Assembly: GCA_030426145.1 (NCBI GenBank)
Contig: JAUHZF010000002.1
Location: forward strand, 1 to 64,000
DNA from: Polyangia bacterium
Lineage (GTDB): Bacteria; Myxococcota_A; Polyangia; Polyangiales; Polyangiaceae
Reading direction: 5' to 3'
Length of the DNA stretch: 64,000 nucleotides
Below, piece after piece: positions 1 to 8,421 of the stretch. The position numbers were made by a program, and so were the translations under genes. The number at the start of each line of letters is the position of its first letter. Position 1 is the stretch's first letter. The notes beneath the pieces were generated by a model. It was given only the letters and a program-made list of their open reading frames with translations. It was not told where the DNA came from and did no database searches.

Positions 1-903
1 AAGATCCGCCACAAGGAAGGGTACTTCCCCGTTCCCCCGTCCGACGCCACGGCCGATCTGCGCGCCGCGATGATGACCTCTCTGCTCGAGACCGGGGTGG
101 AGGTCGAGCTCGGCCACCACGAGGTCGGCACCGCAGGTCAGGGCGAGATCGGCATCCGCTTCGACCCGCTCACGATGATGGCCGACAAGCTGATGTGGTT
201 CAAATACGTGATCAAGAACGTCGGCCGTCAGCACGGCAAGACGGTCACGTTCATGCCCAAGCCCCTCTTCGGTGACAACGGCAGCGGCATGCACTGCCAC
301 CAATCGCTCTGGAAGGACGGCAAGAACCTCTTCGCCGGCGACGGCTACGGCGGCATGAGCGACATCGGCCTCTGGTACATCGGCGGCATCCTCAAGCACG
401 CCCGGGCCATCACCGCCTTCACCAACCCCACGACCAACAGCTACCGCCGTCTGGTCAAGGGCTACGAGGCGCCGGTCAACCTCGCCTACTCGAGCCGCAA
501 CCGCTCGGCCGCCGTGCGCATCCCGGTCCAGGCCCAGTCGTCCAACGCGGCGCGCCGCATCGAGGTTCGTTTCCCCGACGCGTCGTCCAACCCCTACCTC
601 GCCTTCGCTGCGCTCATGATGGCCGGCCTCGACGGGGTTCAGAACCGCATCGACCCCGGCGACCCGCTCGACAAGGACATCTACAGCCTCAGCCCCGAGG
701 AGCTGAAGGGTGTCACCAGCGTGCCCGGCTCGCTCGAGGACTCGCTGCGAGCGCTCGAGGAGGACCACGACTTCCTCCTCAAGGGCGACGTCTTCACGCA
801 GGACCTGCTCGACACCTGGATCGGGTGGAAGCGTGAGAACGAGCTCGACCCGATGCGCATGCGTCCCACGCCGTACGAGTTCTACCTCTACTTCAACTGC
901 TGA
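1..903 (+). CDS. glnA: Type I glutamine synthetase, C-terminal part
   Basis: Ligates ammonia to glutamate using ATP, the entry point of nitrogen assimilation in the cytoplasm. The frame is open from the first base, so the N-terminus lies outside the window; about 300 of a usual ~470 residues are visible. Family signatures are present: MHCHQSLW, the ATP-binding stretch around NRSAAVRIP, and [18 protein letters not shown]. Tyr at bases 682-684 ([11 protein letters not shown]) aligns with the adenylylated Tyr of enterobacterial enzymes (NLYDLPPEE), but its flanking residues differ, so control by adenylylation is uncertain. A GC-rich hairpin follows the stop. Confidence 0.96.
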   Translation, partial: KIRHKEGYFPVPPSDATADLRAAMMTSLLETGVEVELGHHEVGTAGQGEIGIRFDPLTMMADKLMWFKYVIKNVGRQHGKTVTFMPKPLFGDNGSGMHCHQSLWKDGKNLFAGDGYGGMSDIGLWYIGGILKHARAITAFTNPTTNSYRRLVKGYEAPVNLAYSSRNRSAAVRIPVQAQSSNAARRIEVRFPDASSNPYLAFAALMMAGLDGVQNRIDPGDPLDKDIYSLSPEELKGVTSVPGSLEDSLRALEEDHDFLLKGDVFTQDLLDTWIGWKRENELDPMRMRPTPYEFYLYFNC

Positions 904-921
904 GGCCCCTCAGCTCGGCCT

Positions 922-958
922 CGAAGCCCCTGTCCCGACTGCCGGGGCGGGGGCTTCG
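922..958 (+). terminator. Hairpin after glnA
   Basis: CGAAGCCCC (922-930) pairs with GGGGCTTCG (950-958), a 9-bp stem, with further G:C pairing possible inside the loop. It lies 19 bases after the glnA stop. No T-run follows, so it is only a probable terminator. Confidence 0.5.
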
Positions 959-1004
959 CACATTGGACGCCCTCCACGCGACCTGCCACCGTCCAGAGGT
1001 TCGA

Positions 1005-1421
1005 ATGCGCATCGCGATCCTCACGGTGCTGCTGCTCGCCACCGGCTGCGAGCGCAAGCCCACGCCACACTTCTTGTGCCGGATGGACCGGAGCGGCACG
1101 GCCGACCCGCTGTTGTGCCGTCCCGAGCCGCTCGCAGGGTCCTTTCATTGGGATGAAGCGACGTGTCAGCTCCCCACCGAGGGACTGCAGGACGCCACCC
1201 CCCATCGCTGCAACCGGCAGCGCATCGCCTTCTGCTTCGACCCACGCCTCGACCCGAGCGCCCCCCTCGAGCCGGTCTGCCTGCTGAACGAGCGCGCCTG
1301 CACCGAGCACCGCGACCGGATCCTGGCCGCCGTCGACGAGACCCAGCGCTCCCCGTGTCTGAAGCTCCAGCCGAACGCCGTGGCCTGGGCCCACGAGAAG
1401 CAGACCTGGCCCAGTCGGTAG
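1005..1421 (+). CDS. Small Cys-containing lipoprotein
   Basis: Predicted 138-residue lipoprotein. The N-terminus MRIAILTVLLLATGC is a short hydrophobic signal ending in a lipobox-type Cys at about residue 15. The rest is polar, with several Cys (LLCRPE, ATCQLP, CFDP, VCLL, ACTE) that could form disulfides outside the cytoplasm. An in-frame ATG 42 bases upstream would bury the signal peptide, so the start at 1005 is preferred. I do not recognise a family. It stands alone between the glnA terminator and a converging minus-strand gene. Confidence 0.72.
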   Translation: MRIAILTVLLLATGCERKPTPHFLCRMDRSGTADPLLCRPEPLAGSFHWDEATCQLPTEGLQDATPHRCNRQRIAFCFDPRLDPSAPLEPVCLLNERACTEHRDRILAAVDETQRSPCLKLQPNAVAWAHEKQTWPSR

Positions 1422-1427
1422 CCGAAA

Positions 1428-1463
1428 GCGAAACAAGCTTGTTGCGCAACAACCCTGTTTCGC
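1428..1463. repeat. Nested palindromic repeat, copy 1
   Basis: Outer arms GCGAAACA (1428-1435) and TGTTTCGC (1456-1463) enclose a perfect 14-bp palindrome TTGTTGCGCAACAA (1439-1452). A closely related element in the same orientation lies at 4030-4061. This copy sits between the ends of two converging genes, so here it may act as a terminator or be a dispersed repeat rather than an operator. Confidence 0.7.
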
Positions 1464-1482
1464 ACGAGACCTTGGAACCTAT

Positions 1483-1710
1483 CTAGGGGTGCCGAACGAA
1501 ACGAAGCGTGGGCGGACCATCGTCGGCGTCTTCGACGAGCTCGATGATGCCCGAGTCGCGACGGCGGCGGGCCCCCAGGACCTCCTCGGGGGTCGCGTCG
1601 AGGAAGGCTTCAGCCTCCTCCTCCGCGATCTCGGCCAGGGCGCGAGCCACGGCACGCGCGGCAAAGCCCGACGGCGGCTCCATGAGCTTGGGATCCGCGG
1701 GATCAGTCAT
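1483..1710 (-). CDS. 75-residue protein coupled to an ECF sigma factor
   Basis: Small acidic, Ala-rich protein with no signal peptide, membrane segment or zinc motif. Its ATG overlaps the end of the sigma factor gene by 8 bases, with GGAGGAG just upstream, so the two are co-transcribed and probably translationally coupled. The position is typical of anti-sigma factors, but no zf-HC2 or transmembrane feature is visible. A soluble sigma-binding partner is possible by context only. Function unknown. Confidence 0.65.
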   Translation of the reverse strand: MTDPADPKLMEPPSGFAARAVARALAEIAEEEAEAFLDATPEEVLGARRRRDSGIIELVEDADDGPPTLRFVRHP

Positions 1711-2359
1711 CGTCTCCTCCGATCAGGCCGAGCCGCTCGCGCAGACGTTGTCTCGCACGGTGGATGCGCGTGGCCACCGTTCCGTCCGGGAGGTCGAGCT
1801 CATGCGCGATCTCACGAATCGTGCGGCCTTCGAGCATCAGGCGCAGCACCTCGAGCTGCGCGAGGGGGAGCTCGGCGAGCGCGTCGAGGATGTCGCCGCG
1901 ATACCAGCGCACGTCGTAGGTCCGCTGGACGTATTTCGCGAGCTCGCGGGCCACGTCGAGGCGAAGGCGGATCCCCACCTGCTTGCTGACCTCTTGCATG
2001 TGCACGTTGCGCGCGATGCCGAAGAGCCAGGCCTCGGCCTGCGCGTGGGTGTGTCCGCGCATCTTGGGCGCGGACTTGATGGCCCGCGTGATCGTCTCCT
2101 GCACGAGGTCGGGCACGAACGACCAGTGCCAGTGCATCGGGCCCGAGAAGTAGGCGAAGAGCTTGCGCTCGTGCTCCTCGAAGAAGGCCGTGAGCGCCTC
2201 CGGATCCCGCTGTTTCACCCGTTCGAGGGAGATGTCCTGGGGTTTCCGGATGACCCCCGAGCACTCGCTCGGCCGCTTCCGGAACAACACATGCGGTCGG
2301 GTGATGCGCTCCGACCTCGACTTGCCCGCCATATCCAGAGTGTCGGCCTTGCCCCCCAT
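1703..2359 (-). CDS. ECF-type RNA polymerase sigma factor
   Basis: Redirects RNA polymerase to a small regulon. Sigma region 2 is seen around LVQETITRAIKS and AWLFGIARNV; region 4, a helix-turn-helix, around TIREIAHELDLPDGTV and ATRIHRARQRLRERL. With the ATG at 2359 the protein has 218 residues. A TTG at 2398 is also open, and another ATG lies at 2332, so the start is uncertain. The N-terminal ~50 residues before region 2 are basic and longer than usual. It is followed by a coupled 75-residue gene and is divergent from the MocR-type regulator. Confidence 0.88.
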   Translation of the reverse strand: MGGKADTLDMAGKSRSERITRPHVLFRKRPSECSGVIRKPQDISLERVKQRDPEALTAFFEEHERKLFAYFSGPMHWHWSFVPDLVQETITRAIKSAPKMRGHTHAQAEAWLFGIARNVHMQEVSKQVGIRLRLDVARELAKYVQRTYDVRWYRGDILDALAELPLAQLEVLRLMLEGRTIREIAHELDLPDGTVATRIHRARQRLRERLGLIGGDDD

Positions 2360-2465
2360 GTTCTTCCAACGCTGGGCAAATTTGTGGCGCGACGCCAATT
2401 GGAACGACCGCCGTTCGGAACATTGGACCCATTGTTACAGCCCAATTCTGTGCCACATCTAGGAC

Positions 2466-3977
2466 ATGGACCTGGGCCTCGAAGTGCAGAGCGCGGCGGA
2501 GACGCCCATCTACCAGCAACTCTTCGAGCAGGTCGCCGACCGCGTTCGCAGCGGGGCGTGGCCCGCGGGCTACCGTCTCCCCGCAACCCGCACATTGGCA
2601 CAACAGCTCGGGACCCACCGGAACACGATCGTGCGTGCCTTCGAAGAACTGGTGGCCGCGGGCTACCTCGTGTCCTCGGTCGGACGGGGCACCTTCGTGG
2701 CGGAGCGACCGAGCGAATCCGCCCGTCCGGCCCCATCGCGGGGCGAGCTTCCGTGGTCGACCCTGCTGTCGGCATCGGCCACGGCCGAGCCCCTCGCTCG
2801 CCTCGAACGCTACCGGCGCCAGAGCCAACCGAGCGGCGCCATCAACCTCGCCCGTATGCAGCCCTCGCCCGAGCTGATGCCTCACGCGCTGCTTCGGCGC
2901 TGTGTCGATCACGTCCTGCGCAACCTCAGCGCCCATGCGCTGGGCTACGCCCCCCGCGAGGGCGTGCTCAGCCTGCGCGAACAGCTGGCGGCGCAGCTGG
3001 CCCAGTCTGGGGTCCCGGCCCGCGCCGAGGACATCATCGTCACCACCGGAAGCCAGCAGGCCCTCGACATCGTCGCCCGCGCGCTGGTCGACCCCGGCGA
3101 CCGATTCTTCGCCGACGGCATGACCTACACCGGCGCGCTCAACCTCTTCGCGCTTCGCGGCGCCCAGGTGCTGGCCGTGCCCAACGACACCGAGGGACCC
3201 GACCTGGATTGGCTCTGCCGCCGCCCTCCGGGCGACGCCAAGGGCCTCTACCTCATGCCCAACTGTCACAACCCCACCGGGGGCACGATCTCTCCCAGAC
3301 GGCGCAAGGCGCTCATCCGCTGGTCGCACGAGGCGGGGGTACCCCTCATCGAAGACGACTATGGCGCCGACCTCGAGCTCGAGGAGGAGCCGGCGCCGCC
3401 CTACCTCCGCGCCATGGATCCAGAGGTGATCTACCTCTCCACCTTCTCCAAGAAGCTCATCCCGGCCCTCCGCATCGGGTTCATCGTCGCGCCGCGCTCG
3501 ATGCACGAGCCGCTCGCATCCCTCAAACACGCGATGGACCTCGGCACCTCGGCCTTGCTCCAACACGCCCTGGCCGAGTTCCTCGAGCGCGGGTACCTAC
3601 GTGCGCACTACCAGAAGGTCCTGCCCGAATACCGCCGTCGTCGGGATGCACTCGTCGAAGGCCTCACCGAGGCCATGCCGGACGAGGTGACCTGGGACGT
3701 GCCCCGCCGGGGCGTCGTCTTGTGGCTCCGGCTCCCGCCAGAGCTCACCTCCGACGACGTCTACGAAGCCGCCCGCCGCGCCGGCGTGCTCGTGTCGCCC
3801 GGCACCCTGCACGCGGTGGGCGCCCATGGCCGAACCGGCGTACGCCTCACCTTCTGCTTCGAGTCGCCTGCCCGCATCCGCGAGGGCGCGGTGCGCCTCT
3901 CACGCGCCATCACCCAGCTCCTTCGCCGCCCCCAGCCCCGCCCCGAACGCACCGAGGTCGCCAGCTACGGCATCTGA
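2466..3977 (+). CDS. MocR/PdxR-type transcriptional regulator
   Basis: Fusion of an N-terminal GntR-type winged helix (about residues 10-80: YQQLFEQVADRVRSG, LPATRTLAQQLG) with a fold-type I aminotransferase domain. The PLP-binding Lys is K329 in STFSKKLIPALRIGF; MPNCHNPTG and the family's C-terminal arginine region are present. Such proteins sense PLP or an amine/amino acid and usually control PLP synthesis or amine catabolism. No pdx or GABA gene is adjacent, so its target is unclear. The 67 to 106 bases shared with the divergent sigma gene contain two GGAAC boxes. Confidence 0.93.
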   Translation: MDLGLEVQSAAETPIYQQLFEQVADRVRSGAWPAGYRLPATRTLAQQLGTHRNTIVRAFEELVAAGYLVSSVGRGTFVAERPSESARPAPSRGELPWSTLLSASATAEPLARLERYRRQSQPSGAINLARMQPSPELMPHALLRRCVDHVLRNLSAHALGYAPREGVLSLREQLAAQLAQSGVPARAEDIIVTTGSQQALDIVARALVDPGDRFFADGMTYTGALNLFALRGAQVLAVPNDTEGPDLDWLCRRPPGDAKGLYLMPNCHNPTGGTISPRRRKALIRWSHEAGVPLIEDDYGADLELEEEPAPPYLRAMDPEVIYLSTFSKKLIPALRIGFIVAPRSMHEPLASLKHAMDLGTSALLQHALAEFLERGYLRAHYQKVLPEYRRRRDALVEGLTEAMPDEVTWDVPRRGVVLWLRLPPELTSDDVYEAARRAGVLVSPGTLHAVGAHGRTGVRLTFCFESPARIREGAVRLSRAITQLLRRPQPRPERTEVASYGI

Positions 3978-4029
3978 CCGCGTGCATCGCTCCAGGCCGG
4001 GTGGAGCCCTCGACGCATCCCCGTGATAT

Positions 4030-4061
4030 GAAACAGTGGTGTTGCACAACAACTCTGTTTC
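4030..4061. repeat. Nested palindromic repeat, copy 2, at the start of the ATPase operon
   Basis: GAAACA (4030-4035) and TGTTTC (4056-4061) flank GTTGCACAAC (4041-4050), a near-palindrome. It shares GAAACA-N5-TGTTGC-N-CAACAAC-N-CTGTTTCGC with the element at 1428-1463. The GTG start codon of the first ATPase gene (4036) lies within it, so a protein bound here or an RNA hairpin would affect expression of that operon. Confidence 0.65.
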
Positions 4062-5220
4062 GCTTTTTGGGCGAGACGCCACCCTCGCCGCCATCGAGGA
4101 GCGGCTCCGGGTGGGCGGGCTCCTGCTCGTGGGGCCGCGCCGCATCGGCAAGACGGCGCTTCTGAAGTACCTCTGCGATCAGCCGCCCCGCGGCTCCGTC
4201 GCGGTTCGGGTCGACCTGGAGGGACTCGACGACGTGGCGAGCGCGGTCGAGCGCATCGCCGAAGCCTTCTGGCGGGCAGAGGTGGCCCCGAAGAAGCTCT
4301 TCGCCGAGCGCATGGAAGAGCTACGCCGGGTGAAGGTGGGCGGGGTCTTCGAAGTCGAGCGGGGCGGGGTCGACCGGGCCGAGTCGGCCTGGGATGCGCT
4401 CGAAGCCCTCTTCGACGACGCGGTGAAGCGGCTCGAGAAGAAGCATACGCAGCTCATCGTCATGCTCGACGAGCTGCCGTGGTGGCTCGATGCCCTGGCT
4501 GCGCCGCGACGCGACGACGGCGATGACGCCGGCACCCGCGAAGAAGCCGGAAGGGCCCGCGCGCGCCAAGCCTTGGCGCAGCTGCGCTACCTGCGACAGC
4601 GAGACGGCCTCGCACACCGGCTGCGCATGGTGCTCACCGGCTCGGTGGGTCTCAGCGGCCTCGCCTTCGCCATCGGCGCCTCGGCCGAGCTCAACGACCT
4701 CGAGCCCTTCGAGCTGCGACCCCTCGAGGAGGAAGACGGCGCGGCGCTCTTCGAGGCCGAGGTCTCCGCGCGGGGGATGAAGTGTGAAGACGCGACCAGT
4801 CGCAAAGCCCATCGCCTGGCGGGCGGAAGTCCTCACTGGATCAAGCAGCTCGCGGCGAAGGCGAAGCGACAACCCGCGCTCGGCCCCGAGGACGTGGACG
4901 CCAGCGCCGAGCTGCTGCTCTCGCCGCGCCTGCGGCACCTGTTTCAGGACGAGGCCCATCATCACCTCGAGCGCCGCCACGGCGAGCACGCAGCCCTGAT
5001 GCGTTCCCTGCTGTCGGCGGCCTCGGCCAGCGACGTCGGGGCTACGCGCAGCGCCTTGCTCAGCGTGGGACTCGGGGCGGGCTCCGGGCGCACCCGAGCC
5101 GACGTCGAGCGTGCCCTCGTGCAGCTCGTCGACGAGTTCTACCTCGACCCCGACGAAGACCGCTTTCGCTTCACCAACCCCCTCTTCCGGCGCTGGTGGG
5201 AACGCTACGGATCTTGGTGA
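4036..5220 (+). CDS. P-loop ATPase, ATPase_2/COG1672-like, with C-terminal helical part
   Basis: 394-residue predicted cytoplasmic ATPase. Order of motifs: LFGRD box near residue 12, Walker A GPRRIGKT (~32-39), Walker B LIVMLDELPWW (~140), sensor-like VLTGSVGLSGL, and a GGSP sensor-2-like motif, then a wHTH-like C-terminus ending in FTNPLFRRWWERYGSW. This layout matches AAA ATPases of the archaeal ATPase_2 type, found in stress and conflict loci. The GTG at 4036 is the only start after an in-frame stop at 4024. It overlaps the next ATPase gene by four bases (GTGA). Substrate unknown. Confidence 0.8.
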   Translation: MVLHNNSVSLFGRDATLAAIEERLRVGGLLLVGPRRIGKTALLKYLCDQPPRGSVAVRVDLEGLDDVASAVERIAEAFWRAEVAPKKLFAERMEELRRVKVGGVFEVERGGVDRAESAWDALEALFDDAVKRLEKKHTQLIVMLDELPWWLDALAAPRRDDGDDAGTREEAGRARARQALAQLRYLRQRDGLAHRLRMVLTGSVGLSGLAFAIGASAELNDLEPFELRPLEEEDGAALFEAEVSARGMKCEDATSRKAHRLAGGSPHWIKQLAAKAKRQPALGPEDVDASAELLLSPRLRHLFQDEAHHHLERRHGEHAALMRSLLSAASASDVGATRSALLSVGLGAGSGRTRADVERALVQLVDEFYLDPDEDRFRFTNPLFRRWWERYGSW

Positions 5221-7400
5221 ACGCTTCTCACGACGGAGAGCCGATCGACCTCTACACGCCCTGGCGCGAGGCAGAGGCTGCGCTCGGCGCGCGCCACGTG
5301 GGTCGCGAGGCCGAGCTCGCCGCGATCGACGCGGGCGCCAAGCAGCTCGCGGCGGGCCAGACCCCACTCCCGCTCTACCTCTTCGGCCCGCGCGGGGCCG
5401 GCAAGTCGCACCTGCTCGCGCTGACGCGCCATCGACTCGCCACCCGATTCACCGTCGCCCTCGTCCCCGAAGACATCGCGACCGCCCGCAAGCCAGAGCG
5501 ACTGCTCGCCCGAGTCGACGCGCAGCTGAGCCGAGCGCACAAGCCAGGTCGTCGTGAGGTCGTGCTGCTCGAGGGCTTCGACCGGCACCTGCAGGCCTTG
5601 GGCAAACAGGGGCGCCGCGCGCTCCGACGCCTGCTCGATGCGCGCTCGGATCAGTGGTGGATCACCACCGGCGTGACGCTCCCCCCCGAGCTCACCGGCA
5701 AAGAAGAAGCCTTCTACGGCGCGTTCGATCCGTGGCCGCTCGAACCGCTCGAGCCGACCGAGGCCGCACGTCTGCTCGACGCCCTCGCCGACCCCGACGC
5801 GCCGCGCTGGGTCGCGCGGCGCAACACCCTGGTCACCGTGGCTGGCGGCAACCCGCGTGCGCTCGTGGCGCTCGGGCGCGCCTGCCGCGAGCACCCGAGC
5901 CGATGGGCCTCCGACCAGCTGCACGCGGTCATTCGGGACTTCACCGCGCACTACCAGATGCGCTTTCGGGACCTCTCGCCCCAGGCGCAGCAGATCGTGG
6001 AGATCTTGGCCGAAGCACCAGGCGAGGTGACGCCGAGCGAGCTGGCCGAAGCCCTCGCGTCGACGACCTCGCAGATGTCGGTCCAGGCCAACCGACTCGT
6101 CGATGAAGGGCACCTCCGCCAGCGTTCCGAAGGCAGGCAGAGCTTCTATCGGCTGGCCGAACCCCTCTTTCGCTATTGGCTCGAGTACCGCACCGCGACC
6201 TGGGCCGAGACCCGTACGGGATGGCTCAGTCGGTTGCTCGAGGCGATGATGAGCCCGGTCGAGCTCGCCGACGCCTGGTGGGAGCACCCCTCCGCTGAGC
6301 TGCGCGCGGCCGTGGTCTCGGGCATGCGCCCTGGCGACGAGGCGGTGAGCGCGGCCTGGCGGCACTTGCTGCAAGAGACCCGCGAGGGCGACGCCGACCA
6401 GATGAAGCGCGCGATCGGCCGCGCCGCCGAGCTGCCTCCATCCCCCGCTTGGCGCGCCCTCGCCGCCCGCGCGCTGGCGCACGACCTCGGCCGCGCTCTC
6501 GAGTCGATCAGCATCGAAGGCGTCGCCGGCAAGGGTTGGGCCCTCAACGACCTCGCAGACCTCGCCGCCGTGCTCCGGTTCGAGGCGCACCTGCGCCGTC
6601 GCACCGCGTCTCCGCGGGACGGCTTTCTCGAGCTCATCGAGACCTTGGGTCGCACGGCCGAGCACCTCTCGACCTACGACCGCGAGATGCTGCTGAGCGC
6701 GGTCGTGGCCGCCCTCGGGCAGCACCGCCGCGGAGGGCCGTGGAAGCTTCAACGCAAGGAGCGCGAGCAGCTGGCCATCGTGCCCGGGCTGCGCGCCTAC
6801 TTCGCCGAGCACGGAAGGTTGCCCTCTCACCCGCCGCTCATCTCGGCCGACGACATCGCGGCCGTGCTCGAGCCCAACGTACCCGACGCCGCGCGCCTCA
6901 TCGTCGTGGCCGCGGTGCACGATCATGCCCCGTTGCTCCAGGCGGCCGCACGCGCCTTCGGCGAAGCATCGGACTTCACCTTCCCGCCCTGCCCCACCCC
7001 CGCCACGCCCCTCGATCGCGAAAGCGCAGAGGCGGTGGTCGATGCCGCCAACCGGGCCCTCGATGCGGGCACCGGTCCGCTGTTGCACATGTTGGCGCGG
7101 GTGGTGGTGAGCTGGTCGGCGAGCCTGGCCGAGGTCGACGACGCGCGGTTCGCCACCCTGGCCGGCTACCTCGAGCGGGCCGCCGACGCGCCACTCGACG
7201 CCGAAGGCGACGAGCTCGCCCTCGCGGTTCTCGCCACGCGCTCACCGGATCGCTTCGAGGCCCTCGCCAAGGCGCTCGGCCCTCGGTGGCGTGACACCTG
7301 CGACGATGCGCGACGATTGGCCAAGACCCTACGCAGGTCGACGGGGCGGCTGCACCCCGAGCTCGAGCGCATCCGCGCCCAGCTGGAGGCAGGGGCATGA
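5217..7400 (+). CDS. Second P-loop ATPase with long helical C-terminal region
   Basis: 727-residue ATPase coupled to the preceding one through GTGA. The N-terminal half has HVGREAEL, Walker A GPRGAGKS (~58-65), Walker B VVLLEGFD, sensor-like WWITTGVTLPPELTG and sensor-2 GGNPRALVALGRA. It is followed by a winged-helix segment (ELAEALASTTSQMSVQANRL) and FRYWLEYRTATWAETR. The remaining ~350 residues are Ala/Leu-rich helices without a clear motif, possibly a repeat scaffold. It resembles the upstream ATPase in general plan but is nearly twice as long. A paired function, for example hetero-oligomeric switching, is inference. Confidence 0.8.
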   Translation: MNASHDGEPIDLYTPWREAEAALGARHVGREAELAAIDAGAKQLAAGQTPLPLYLFGPRGAGKSHLLALTRHRLATRFTVALVPEDIATARKPERLLARVDAQLSRAHKPGRREVVLLEGFDRHLQALGKQGRRALRRLLDARSDQWWITTGVTLPPELTGKEEAFYGAFDPWPLEPLEPTEAARLLDALADPDAPRWVARRNTLVTVAGGNPRALVALGRACREHPSRWASDQLHAVIRDFTAHYQMRFRDLSPQAQQIVEILAEAPGEVTPSELAEALASTTSQMSVQANRLVDEGHLRQRSEGRQSFYRLAEPLFRYWLEYRTATWAETRTGWLSRLLEAMMSPVELADAWWEHPSAELRAAVVSGMRPGDEAVSAAWRHLLQETREGDADQMKRAIGRAAELPPSPAWRALAARALAHDLGRALESISIEGVAGKGWALNDLADLAAVLRFEAHLRRRTASPRDGFLELIETLGRTAEHLSTYDREMLLSAVVAALGQHRRGGPWKLQRKEREQLAIVPGLRAYFAEHGRLPSHPPLISADDIAAVLEPNVPDAARLIVVAAVHDHAPLLQAAARAFGEASDFTFPPCPTPATPLDRESAEAVVDAANRALDAGTGPLLHMLARVVVSWSASLAEVDDARFATLAGYLERAADAPLDAEGDELALAVLATRSPDRFEALAKALGPRWRDTCDDARRLAKTLRRSTGRLHPELERIRAQLEAGA

Positions 7401-8335
7401 ATCCGCTGTCGCGTTGGCTGCAGACGCGGCGGCAGCGCAGAGATCTCGACGAGGCCTCCGAGCGCCTCACCCAGGCCCTGCTCGACGGCGCCTGGTCCGA
7501 GGCGATCGACGCCGGCCGCCTCGCCCTCGAGCACACCGCGGCGCTCCACGGCGAAGACGATCCCGCGACCGTCGCCCCGCGCTACGCGCTCGCCGCCGCC
7601 CACCTCGGAGCCGGCGACGTCGATGCCGCAGAGCGGCTCGCCGAGCAAACCCTCGCGCTCGCGAAGAAGCACCCCGTGGGGCTCGAGCCACCCTTGCCCA
7701 TGCTCTACGAGCAGCGGCTCGCCATCGCGGAGCGCCGGGGGGACGACCCCATGGCCGGGGAGCTGCTCGAGACCCTGGCCCGCGCCTACGACCGCATGCG
7801 CGCGCCCGACCGGGTTGCCCACGCCTCGGTCCTGAACCGATGGGCGCTGCACCTCGCTCGACATGGCGAGCGCCTCCGCGCCGGTCCCCTTTTCAGCCGA
7901 GCCCTGGACTTGATCGACGCGTCCGCCGAAGGTCTCAGCACCGCCGAGGTCCTCTACAACCGAGCGAGCCTCGCCCCCGAAGAGACCCCGGCCGCGCCAC
8001 GGCTGGCCGACTTCGACCGCGCCCGGGCTTCGACGCCGTCGCCCGAGCTGCTGGCCCGCATCGAGCACAACCGCGCCACCGTGCTCGAAGAGAGCGGCGA
8101 CGCCGAGGCCGCCGTCGCCGCCTACCGGGCTGCCCTCGACGCATGGCCCGAGCCCTCGATGTCTCGGCCCACCTTGGTGCGGCTCGCACGGCTTCACCAT
8201 GCTGCGCGTCGCTACGACGCGGCCCTCCCGCTGTACCAACGGGCCCGCGACCTCGCCCAGGCCGACGCCGAACCAGACGTCGTGGCGCGTCTCGACACCT
8301 GGATCGGCGACGCCCACAGCCAGACCTATCGGTAG
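7397..8335 (+). CDS. TPR-like repeat protein of the ATPase operon
   Basis: 312 residues of helix-turn-helix repeats resembling tetratricopeptides: ALAAAHLGAGDVDAAERLAE, RYDAALPLYQRARDLAQADA and other Ala/Leu-rich 34-residue-like units. No catalytic motif, signal peptide or membrane span is visible. It begins with ATGA overlapping the stop of the second ATPase, so three genes form one translationally coupled unit. Its probable role is a protein-protein adaptor for the ATPases. Confidence 0.75.
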   Translation: MNPLSRWLQTRRQRRDLDEASERLTQALLDGAWSEAIDAGRLALEHTAALHGEDDPATVAPRYALAAAHLGAGDVDAAERLAEQTLALAKKHPVGLEPPLPMLYEQRLAIAERRGDDPMAGELLETLARAYDRMRAPDRVAHASVLNRWALHLARHGERLRAGPLFSRALDLIDASAEGLSTAEVLYNRASLAPEETPAAPRLADFDRARASTPSPELLARIEHNRATVLEESGDAEAAVAAYRAALDAWPEPSMSRPTLVRLARLHHAARRYDAALPLYQRARDLAQADAEPDVVARLDTWIGDAHSQTYR

Positions 8336-8421
8336 CCCGAGGCCGTTCTGGGCCTCGGACTGCCCGACGCAACGAGAGGGAGGCACTTTGCCGGGGCCAT
8401 GGTAGGGTCCCCGAACCTCGC

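Noticed and set aside
1508-4165. 885-codon open frame on the plus strand across the sigma and MocR genes
   Set aside because: Runs antisense to the sigma factor and out of frame with MocR; composition typical of a GC shadow.
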